NCBI RefSeq assembly: GCF_949628265.1
Contig: NC_088786.1
Location: 2,480,001 to 2,544,000, forward strand
DNA from: Cloeon dipterum
Lineage: Eukaryota; Arthropoda; Insecta; Ephemeroptera; Baetidae
DNA: 64,000 nucleotides
Reading direction: 5' to 3'
Below the pieces are notes generated by a model. It saw only the letters and a program-made list of their open reading frames with translations, was not told the origin of the DNA and searched no databases. Shown piece by piece: positions 46,931-56,944 of this stretch (position 1 is its first letter; the number at the start of each line of letters is the position of its first letter). The translations under genes were made by a program, and so were the position numbers.

Positions 46931-49900
46931 TTGCACGCAGTAAAGCAAAATTCCATGAAAAATTAATGGACCACTTTTCAGAGCTATATAGTTTTCATTT
47001 ATTTTAGCTCCCTGTAAAGATCCTCTTTTACGAGTGTTCTCTGGGATAAATAAGTGCGCATTTCTAGCAGTGAAAAAGAATTATTTTGAAACAAATATGC
47101 TCGGCGGAGGGTCACTGATCACTGCTGTGACATTATCGCGACCTCGTGTTATTCTTTTGATTAGGCATCCATATATATCCATTATTTTTTTATCATTGAA
47201 AGATGTATAATAAAAACAGTTCACTCTTAAAAGTCAACACTACTTGTGATTTCACTATTTGTCTGGTCGTCAATATCGATGATTTCTCCCGTGAAACCTC
47301 GAGTGACCGCAAGAGAGGTCAACAGACATAATGGCTAGGATATTTCTCCTATAAAAAGCGCACTCCGCGTGTAAACACGACACACAAAGAGATAAGAACG
47401 TATATACAGATATCAAATGTGCAGCAATAATTCAAATCTTGCCGCCGCAGCAGAGCTATTGCATTAAAATAAAATATAAAACCTTTATTCTGCTCGCTAG
47501 CAAACTAAAGGGGAGAGCAGCAAAAAACTATGTGAGGAAATTGCAGCGTGCGCGGAGCCCTTGACACATGGACCTGCCGCCGCGACACGTGCAGCGTGCA
47601 TTAAATCTGTAAATTGCAAGCACACTCAATCATAAATATCATCCTTACGTCAGTCGCAATTTGAAAAAATCGCGGAAATAACGCATCTCGAGTGTACCCT
47701 CGCGGCCTATTAGGAAACGGAAAAATGAATGCGATATATAGTTAGTTGTTTTTATTGTATTGTTTTTGCTGGGTGCCGTTTGATAGATCGCGTGAGGTGT
47801 TGGCTCATTCGTTATTCAAGTGCGACTGGAGCAAAGGTGACGCACGTACAGAATGATGATTGAATCGAGTGCGTAATAATACTTACTAGATACATTTAAA
47901 AATAATGTAAAAACGTGCGATGTGGACACAAGAACAACTGGAATTCACTGGAACTCAATGAGCAAAAAACAATTATGTAAATGTTCGTCGTTATTGTTTC
48001 TACTGAGACGTATTTTTGTGATGGAGAGTCATAGAACAATCTGGGTTTCAATCTGGAATAGCACGTAAAAATGAATTTAATTAATGGGGTATTTTTTGTG
48101 AAATTTATTTACGGTTTTAGAATGATGGATGTTTCACTCTCGTAATTTTTAAAGACTTTTTCCTGCTTTAAAAGTTAGGTCGACAATTTTGAATATTGCT
48201 ATCTGGATTGAAATTTTTTCTGATTTGACGATGAAATTATTTTATTAATTATTCACTAAAGAGTTTGACTTTATAAATCAGAGGCTTCCTTGGAAAATTT
48301 GGAAAAGCTAATCAAATTTGCAATTTTTATCATAGAACCACGGTGTAAATTTCTTCATCCCAATTTTCCGGGAGAGCTGTTTTAAAAAAACAGCAAGTTT
48401 ATTTTTTTAAATAACGAAAGTAAATTGATGCAAAAACAGCGCAAAATCCAACGTGTATTATTCCTCGATTTTATAATGCGCTCGCGGTTAAACTAAAATT
48501 GCTCAAATACGAAGATGTCTTTTTATTTCTGAAATTAAACAACTGGTCAGGCGCAACCAGTTCTACGACCTAAAGCAATTTTTATTCAAGACCAAATCTA
48601 TCAAATGTGGTTAGCGAAAAAAAAATTCAGCTTAAATGTGCCCCTACCCCGTTTTGAAAGATCAGAGCAGAAGTGCAATTAAGTTGTAGCTCTTCATTTC
48701 CTACAGTAAACGCGTGTTAGTGAACGGTTAAAGTATAATAATTATTGCAATCAATTTTCCGCGGTGCAGCACTCTTGAATGAAACGAGTTCGTCCCTTTT
48801 AAAGACGTAAACTGCAAGAAAAACTCGAGTAGGTCGCGATAGAGAGTATGTCGCAGGGTCGAAAATGACAGAAGTAGAATATTTCCCGGCAATTATCCTA
48901 TCCGTAAATGATGCTGCGATATCAAACGGCACGTTGTCAAGATTGATGGCAAATGAAGCCGGCGCGCGCGCGGTATTCCCGATGGCAGAACGCAATCTCC
49001 TCCGCATGTGTAGGTGAGTGAGGAAGAAACTGCGAAATGAACACGACACACATTTATTTGTTCAATCCTCTCTGCTCTGTTCACCGCGATTCAAGGCTGC
49101 GGAGTTAAGTAATTCCGATCCAAACCAACTTGATTTTTTTCCCTCTCGAAATAACACTGAACTAGAAACGTGTGCGTGTGTAAATTATTCTCTGTTCCTT
49201 CTCATACGCGGCTTTCGATTTCTGATGAAAAAGTAAAAATTATCTGAAATTATGTCATTTGTATCGCAGCAGCAGCAGCAGCAGCCTTGGGAATTAATCT
49301 CCAGAGTCGGTGCGCGCGCGTAATTTGAGTCTAATAGTTGTTAGTCGCATTTTCTTGTCGGTGCACTCTGTTGTACAGAGCCAATAAACAAATGCACTCT
49401 TGCTTCTCTCCAATTACCCGGTTTCTCATTCACTTCTCTCATGGTGCGTGCAGTGAACTTGTCTTCAAGAATTCCCAGGGCAAGGTGACATCATCTCGGA
49501 CATAATAAGCGCAGGCAAAATCCTCTAGCCCCCGAGACCTCTTTAGAGCAGATATATATGATTGAATCCCATCCTGACGTCAAAACAACACACTTAATTG
49601 CATTTCAGTGCAACGGTTTGAAATCTCAACTCATGGAAAACCTCAAGTCACGCGTTAGGTGTAAAAAGTACTATAGGCAATGAAAACCATCGGGGATTCC
49701 CCCGCGACTTGCAAATTAAAAAATGATTTCTTTCTCTGACCCTGCAGTAATAATAATATGATTCTATTGTCCTCTTTTTACTGAGATGCGTGGCTGTCGG
49801 AAATTTCCAAAGGACTTAAAAGGTCAGACAACGAGACAACGGATTTTTTATCAAGCTCAAATCGGCTCTATACGTTCTAAAAGTTTCTAAATTGTTGCTA

Positions 49901-50085
49901 GACCATCTAAATGAAACAAAAAATGGATAAAATTTTGTATTCAATTTGAGTCCATTGATTTAAATCTAACACATCTACTAAAAAGTCCGTGCATGATCAA
50001 CCGTATTTTCAGGCTCATAGCTGAGATTTTCGCTGTCATTTGGATGTGTCGAGCAGAGATTGAAAAGACAAATTTAAAATATATA

Positions 50086-50212
50086 TCGTCCTGGTCCCGG
50101 CAAAATTATTGCGAATCTTTCAACTAACACCCAAATTTTCATTGTCGAATTGCAATAAGGAAATTCGCGTTTGGTTGATGACAGTTGCGCAATTTTACCG
50201 GGACCAGGACGA
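50086..50212. mobile_element. 127 bp palindromic MITE flanked by ATATA
   Basis: The left end TCGTCCTGGTCCCGGCAAAA and the complement of the right end (TCGTCCTGGTCCCGGTAAAA) differ by one base over 20. Weaker pairing continues inward. ATATA sits immediately outside both ends (50081-50085 and 50213-50217), consistent with a target-site duplication, although AT-rich DNA makes this less telling. It is non-coding. Confidence 0.7.
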
Positions 50213-51385
50213 ATATACTCGTCTCAGAAATGTCTAAAATATTTCCTTAAACCGAAATTTTCAGTAGCAGATTAAACCGCAATGTATTTTAAAATGATGA
50301 AAATGGCAGACTGCGTGAACTACCGCCTTTTTAAAATAATAAAAGTCTTTTCAAATTGATGCTCGTGACTTGGATGATTTGTTTTAATGTAGAAGAGGCT
50401 TTTTCAGGTTCAGGTTTTTTCCTTGACGTCAATCAAATGATTATTTTAGCAGAATTTGAGTTTTTTGTGGGGAAAATATCAATTAAATTTGGATAGGTTT
50501 GGAATAAGAATGCGAGATTAAATGTCAATTACTTTTTTAATTTTGGTAAATTAAGTTAATGATACATTTCAATAAATTAGATAATTCCAAAATCTGCTGC
50601 AAACAGTTGGCATGATCACTTTAGCACACGATTAATCTTGCGTTGGTTGGATGAGTGCAATTAGTGTGCTTTTCATCTTCTTAGAAAAATACGAGTTTTC
50701 ATAACATTTTATTTATTTTCTCCCAAGATGTGAGCATTCCACGTTTCGTAATCAGGTGTATTAAAAATATTAAGGCTGATCTCTCATTTCTCGCATATTA
50801 TTTACAATCTCACCGAAGCATTGAAAAAAAATTAAAATACAGAAACAGGCACTCAGCAGAGCGAAATTCATTCATTTAAAAGAATAAGCACAGGAACTGT
50901 GTCGATTGTAATTAGGTTTCAGAGTACAAAACAGTCAACGATGCGCCAATTGAAAATAGGAGTGCCCTAAGTGAGCGTAACACACTGCTGCTGGTTCAGT
51001 TTGCGTCAAAAAATTGCGTGCCAAAATTTAGAACCGTTGTTACAAAAGCTAATTTGTTTGGTTTACGAACATTCAAATAGCACCACGCTGGTCAACTTCA
51101 ACTGATCCAACCTGATTTTTGGCACCTTTGGGTTTTAAAATTGTAAGTCGTCTCATCTATAAAAACACGTGGACAATCATAAATTCGGCATTTCTTGCAG
51201 ACCCACGCAGCTTGTGGTCTCCAGTCTTCCAGGTGATTTCAAGTTGTACGCGATTATTGCCCGCCCACTAGTAACAGCCGTCCATCCAATCTTGACTTTT
51301 TGCTGCACTGAAATCACATAATTGTATACAAATCATTTTAAGGTAGAGCAAAATCGATACTTTGGAATGTCTGGCTAACGATTAT

Positions 51386-51391
51386 TTTATT
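51386..51391 (-). terminator. candidate polyadenylation signal of the SLAIN gene
   Basis: There is an AATAAA on the minus strand about 370 bases past the stop codon. It is a candidate only. Confidence 0.25.
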
Positions 51392-51758
51392 GTGGCCGCC
51401 ACTGCGATGCTTAGGAAATCAAGTGGTTTTAAAACCATTTTATCTAATTATTTTTAAATGAAATCGATAATTTAATTGGGATTTGCCATAAAAACGACGT
51501 ATTTTACGACTTTTCCTCACTCATTGCCACTCTTCAATTTAATGTTCCTGTGGTTTAATCGTGAAAAAGAAAAACAACAACTATTTAAGCCAAAAAAGCG
51601 ACTGTTTCACTTGAAGTACTAGGCAAAACAAATTAAACGATAAACGTTTAAAAACTAATTAAAGTTCTCCTCAAAATTGACTGGTCAAATCTTAGGAAAT
51701 AAAAATGAAAAAATTAAAAGCCAAAATTGATTCCTCATAATTTTATGAAAAATTCGAC

Positions 51759-53242
51759 TCACATCCTCGTTTTAGGAGCCGGGATTCTGGAAATTCTTGA
51801 TACTCCTTGGGGCCGGGGAATAGCGCTCTCGCCTGATTTGACCACGGGACGCACCAGGCACTGCGGCTTGATGAGGGACGACCCCCGAGATCTTGCGCTG
51901 AGCACCGGTCTGGCCAGCCCGCTTACCTGCTTGTGTTAAATAAAACAATTATCCTCCTATCAACACGCTAATTCGTGAGCTCGTTTCACGCAAATGAAAA
52001 GAAGAGAAAGATAATTTCAGAAAATATTAGGATAAAAATGAATGATTTTAGTTGAAAAATGCAAAACCTGATAGAAACTAGATCTTCGGAACGACAGAGG
52101 CACATGAAATAAAAAGGTGCTAGACACGCGAATGAGGCAAAAAATCATGCAAACATAAAAGGCACAAACATTTTAACTTGCCTTGGAGTAGTCACATTGG
52201 TTAACGTTTGCAACGGTAGAAACAGCTTGGAAACAGTGTTTCTTCCAAATTAATATTTTTGCTAACAATAAATTGTTATACATTAATAATTTAATAGATA
52301 ACGTTAGTTGTACATGATTATTTGTGTTTAATAAACTATTGATTGATTGATTGATTAATAATTATGTGTGAAGGCTCGAGGATTGCATTACCTCTCCTCG
52401 TTGTTAGAAAACTGAAACTTTTTGTTCTCTCTCGGCAAGCTATACACATGCCTTATGTTTTTTATTGAAAATATTTTCCAATAAAATTGAGTTAGAAAAA
52501 AATCCCTTTTCAAGTGAAAAAAAGAGTAGTAAAATTTCAACTTTCAAACAAGGCCTGATTAAAAAATTATTCTTAATTAATTGATAAGCACTAATTTTCT
52601 TCTTTTCGATCAAATTAATATCGCTATTCTAGAGTTATCGTGTTTAATATTTGTCTCGCCGAATCTCTAGCCGATTTAAGAAAATAAAGAGTGCAGGAAA
52701 TTGAAAAGAGAGAAAGAAATAAAGCTTTAGATTTTGAATTGAGAGTGCACCTGGGTGCTTTTTAGCTCTTACCTCCACCCGATGCTTAAGGAGCCTAGGC
52801 GGTCTGTCGAGGGTTTCGTTACTTCCAATAAGCATCCCATCTGGTTATTCAAAGTGCATTTAAACAGTCAATTTCAGCAACCACCATGAATTAATGATTG
52901 ACATTGCTAAATCAACTTGAGGGAGAAAAACATGCGGGCCTTTACCTGCCACCTTGGTCAGCGTTTGATTAGAGCCGTACGGACTGCCCGAGGGGCTGGA
53001 ATGCAGCGAGTCGCCCACTGCTGAACTCCTCGAACTGTGGTCTGAATGGAAGTCTTCGGTGCTCCTCGTGATGGGCGAAGGCAACTCAGGAGACAACACT
53101 CGGCTCTCGAACGTGTTCCACGCCGGGGTGGAGACACACTTCAGACCTGTCAGCAATTCATTTTTCTGATATTTAGTGCGCAGCAAACAATAACAACTCC
53201 TTCTATTTTAATTTTTTAATTTACTTGAATGGTTGAAATTCG

Positions 53243-53293
<51 letters not shown>

Positions 53294-55803
53294 TTAAGGC
53301 ACTTACTTTCTTCTTGCATCCTAGCGAGTGTTTTCACCTCTCCTGCGGTGAGTGCAGCTCGGTGGCTGCTTGAGAAGCTCGAGTCCGAGGCACTACTGTT
53401 TTGGTCTTCGTCGAGATGGTCATGGGACTGAAAGTAAAATAAAACTTTTAGCAAAATCCCTAAATCGATTTGAGAGAAGGAAATTCTCTCGAATCAATGC
53501 AGACCAAGACAACACAAAAAATCAATGTCTCTTTAAAGCGAACTATTTAAAGACTGTCTTTGACAAAGTTTCTGAGCACACCAGTCGATTCTTGAGGTTT
53601 CAATCAGTTAAAGTGGATTTTTTTCCGATTATTAAGTCGAGCGCGATGTGTGTACCACAAGTAGAACATTTTTCCCGCCAAAACAATATGAACACGAGAA
53701 GTGCGCATGCGTCAGAGCTGATTTGAGCACTTGCAGATGCCAACAAATGACTTTGTCAGATTCAGCCAGCTCTGACGCATGCGCAGTTCTCGCATTCATA
53801 TTGTTTTGGCGGTAAAAACTGTTCTACTTGTGCTACGCACGTTGCGCTGGACATTTTGATCGAAAAAATATCCACATTACCTAATTGGACCCTCAAGAAT
53901 CGATTGGTGTGCTCAGAAACTTCGTCAAAAAAGTCGGTCTTTAAAAAAAAGACTACAGATTTATTTTTTATACGACAGAAACCTACGTGATCTATATTGA
54001 AGGTTCTGTTCAAGGGGCTCTCAAGCCGGCTCCTCGGCAGTCCTGAAGGAGTGAGTCTCCCGTTGGACAGTCTGTCCGGGGTGCTACGCCCCTCGGATCG
54101 ATGCACCTGGAAGGTCGAGTCCAGATTGTACCTGGGCAGGCTGCTCTCCCTCGACTGATGAGAACAAATTATCGTTTTATTCCGCGAAAGTGGTCATGCG
54201 ACACGTTTCGCTACTCGAGCCTACCTGTCTAACTTGAGAAGACGCCTCGGTCAACAGGTTTTCCTGCGAGCAATTTCTGCTGTGAGCGAGATCACTGTTC
54301 ATCGACTTGGCCCCCAAGAGGGGCATGAGCCGCTTTTTCGGCCGCGTGAAGGTACGAGTGTTCAATTGGCGTTGATCTGCCAGCGCTGCAATTATACGTG
54401 CGTGTATTTTAGGCCGGTTAATTCTCATTTGAAACGCAGAGGCAACCAAAGCTCGAGGAAAATTGCAATAATTTTTTAAAAGGACACAAGTAGTGTTAGT
54501 CGAAAAAATTCAATGTGAGAAATTCTGATTATCAGAGTGCCACCGAATTGTGACGTCACCCCACTGCTCAGGGTGGCAAATTTGTACATCAAACAAACTG
54601 CAAGAAGGAAAGGCTAGCACAAAAATTCCAACGGCACTCGGAATTTCAGAATTTTCAGTTTCTCATAATAAAATTTTCATAGACATTATTTTCTGGAACT
54701 TAACAGATGAACCGAGTTACCCTGCAGAGCCAAAATTAAAGATCTTTTAAGACCGAATCAAGTTTTCTCATGTTCATCCCCCACAAAAATTTAATTAAGA
54801 ATCTCAATTACACAAAGCAAAACAATTGTTCACAAAAAAAATGGATTGCATTTGGTTGGACTCAATATTGGCCATTCGAAATTATCTATCGATAAGAGTA
54901 AAAGGTGTACTTTTGCTTTTAAGAATTGAGACTCTCCAGATAAGCTAGACGACGATAATTCTCGCTCGCATCAAGAGACCTAATTAAATTTGAATTTATT
55001 TTATAATTCGATTTCAGTGCACAAACCAATACATCAGCACTCTTTATGACAAGTTACGTTTTTATCATTATGCTGGCAGCGAGAAGCCTTGCTATTAAAT
55101 TCAATACTGACATTTTTGTGCAGCAGACCGAGTCCCTGCTCGGAATATAATTATATTTTGTATTTGATGCATGCATCGCGAGCAAAATACACTCGGTGGG
55201 ATATATGAGAAGGAGATACGGAGAAGCGCCTCTTACTTTAAAATCGGTGTCAAGTGAATATAATTATATATTTTGGATTTCCCACCAACAACAACGGGAA
55301 CAATAAAGTAGCAACTAACAGGAAAGCAGCAACAACTCACGCTTTGAAGCGATTTCATCGACGGCCGCCAGCTCCTGTTGCTGGAAGTCCAAATCGAGCT
55401 GGCTCCGAAACCTCAGTAGCCACAGGTCGAGGTCAGCCTCCGTGCCATCGAATTTGGAGCTGCGGTGTAGCCTAAATAAATCACATTTGATTTTAATAAA
55501 TATATAACGGTGAGTCAACCTTCCATATAAGCGAGTAAGTACAAACGTGAAGTGACGTCACGTTTGAAATCAGAAATCAAAATATGAAACGCACCAAGTT
55601 TGTTCGGAGAGCTGTTGTTGGTCATCGGCGAGGTCGATCAGCGACTCGGTGGACGCAGTGTGGCCACCTTCCTTGGCCGCCTGCTTCAGGCCACTGACCT
55701 GGCCGCCTTTGCGCAGCTCCTCGTTCTGGCGCTCCAGGTTTCGCACCATTTCCTGCAGTTTCTTCACCTCCTCGATTGGATTTAGGATGGCTGCAGAATC
55801 CAT
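51759..55803 (-). CDS. Slain: SLAIN-family microtubule plus-end protein
   Basis: Eight exons join in frame: 55803-55595, 55471-55341, 54385-54225, 54154-53987, 53427-53307, 53146-52946, 52840-52773 and 51926-51759, giving 408 aa. The ATG at 55803 opens an N-terminal coiled coil (about 10-32, VKKLQEMVRNLERQNEELRK) like that of SLAIN1/2. Most of the chain is Ser/Pro/Arg-rich and probably disordered. VKTLARMQEES (exon 5) matches the conserved SLAIN LARMQEES motif. The C-terminus carries two EB-binding SxIP motifs, SAIP (387-390) and SRIP (399-402), then PAPKTRM and stop. SLAINs link EB1 and ch-TOG/XMAP215 at growing microtubule ends and promote polymerisation (family knowledge). The stop is two bases beyond a potential GTGAGT donor (51761-51766), so a longer spliced C-terminus cannot be excluded. 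The gene is divergent from TSR1. Confidence 0.85.
52200..52356 (+). mobile_element. possible LINE 3' end with tetranucleotide tail
   Basis: AATAAA at 52330-52335 is followed at once by a run of about 4.5 copies of TTGA/ATTG ending at 52356. Several LINE clades (CR1/L2-like) end this way, in short tandem repeats rather than poly(A). It lies in SLAIN intron 7. The 5' limit is unclear and no coding remnant was seen. Confidence 0.35.
53246..53288 (+). repeat. (GA)n microsatellite, about 21 units
   Basis: A perfect 43-base GA run lies in SLAIN intron 5. In the transcribed sense it is a long (CU)n polypyrimidine tract starting about 18 bases after the exon 5 donor. Confidence 0.95.
53551..53940. 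mobile_element. TTAA-flanked foldback MITE, copy 4 (390 bp)
   Basis: This copy lies in SLAIN intron 4. TTAA is at both ends (53547-53550 and 53941-53944). The terminal AGACTGTCTTTGACAAAG and its complement, with a small insertion near the right end, match the other copies. So do the internal CGATTCTTGAGG and GCGCATGCGTCAGAGCT blocks. Confidence 0.88.
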
Positions 55804-56944
55804 GGCGGTGCAGCCGAGATCAGGAAGAGACACGCACTTCTTCCACTCTCATCAGCGGGCGCGGCGGCTCAGCTTGATTGCTGCTACTTTTGACACTAAT
55901 GTCCGGCCTGCCTACCTGCACCGTCGCACCGTAGTGTTAGTGTGTTTCGTGTGTTTAGACTTTGGAGCGACAGACAGGACGTCTTTAGAGAAAGGGAAGG
56001 GAAATGGAATGGCACCACCCACCCGCGGAGCGGCGCTCTTTAAATCAAGTACCAACTTGACTATTTCAAGGCCACGCCCGAACTAGTTTTGCCGTTTCAG
56101 AGATTTTTTGGTAGCTTCAAAGAATTTATCTCGATTTAAGATTTATTTCATTATATTTAATAGGAGTGGAATTGATTTATTTCCCCCCTATCTAGCCTGC
56201 AAAGAAGAACCATTTTTCTTTAAACTAGACAAGGCAATCATGTTATGTTGACAACTTGGACGACTGTACTTAACAGCTGAGATAAGCAAAACATTGAGGA
56301 TGAGGAATGAGGATACTCATTAGTAGACCCGTTGCGTCAGTAAAAACACCCTATTTAAATTTAAGGATATTCGAGGTTTATTTAACCCCCGTGCAACTCG
56401 GCCCTTGGGACACCAAAGAGTCCAAAGACCAAAGAGCATGTTTGCCCAAATGATTTGTTTTTTTTAGTAAACTGCGCATGCGCCCATTCGTGTTTCGTAG
56501 CAAAGCAGCGCGGCGACCAATCAGATAATACAATATAGCCATTATCTCTCTAAAGAGTCTAAAGAGCGGGCGGGCAAAGAGTGGCACGGGGGTGAATTTA
56601 ACCTTTAACCTCAAATTAGCCTTAAATTTCGCATGGTACAATTCAAGAGGGTGTTTTCACAAACGCAACAGGTGTGTAGGATTAAAAATTTATTTTGTCT
56701 CTTCAAAATCCTATCCAGTTTCATGCCTCATGCCCCCATTAATCCTGAATTCGTGAACTTAAATTTCGCGCCTGCGCACATTCAAAGCGCACCACGTGTT
56801 GATGTTATTCACGAAAACGGGTCGCAGCCCTCATGCTCATGGCCGGTTGTTGATCTAATAGTGTGTATTTTCCAGTGTTTTCTCCCTGAAGACTTGGTTT
56901 TACGGTAATAGGTATAAAAGAAACTTTAAACTGCTGAACTGAAG
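55804..56944. promoter_or_regulatory. divergent SLAIN / TSR1 promoter region
   Basis: These 1.1 kb separate the two divergent start codons. A palindromic TGCGCATGCGC at 56473-56483 fits the NRF-1 consensus used by many ribosome-biogenesis and housekeeping promoters. A CCAAT box is at 56517-56521 and a TATAAAAG at 56913-56920, only about 25 bases before the TSR1 ATG. The NRF-1-like site and CCAAT box lie inside an inverted-repeat element (56328-56672). Confidence 0.45.
56328..56672. mobile_element. 345 bp terminal-inverted-repeat element in the divergent promoter
   Basis: The left end CCCGTTGCGTCAGTAAAAAC and the complement of the right end, CCTGTTGCGTTTGTGAAAAC, pair well. Both continue with ACACCC. 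Pairing resumes further in with AAATTTAAGG, then TTGAGGTT / TCGAGGTT, then CCCCCGTGC. It has MITE-like architecture and no coding frame. No clear target-site duplication was found. It is unrelated to the TTAA family. Confidence 0.65.

Larger units (their letters stand above)
45011..51758. other. gene-poor spacer
   Basis: Between the GC-rich block and the SLAIN gene I found a reverse-transcriptase fragment, one family B repeat and a 127 bp palindromic MITE (listed separately). There is also a (GCA)n tract at about 49266-49284 and short unsupported frames. A 79-residue plus-strand frame at 45343-45582 is not recognised. Confidence 0.45.

Noticed and set aside
56913-56920. TATAAAAG as the TSR1 TATA box
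   Set aside because: It lies only about 25 bases before the start codon, leaving almost no 5' UTR. More likely coincidental in AT-rich DNA, so not listed as a separate feature.
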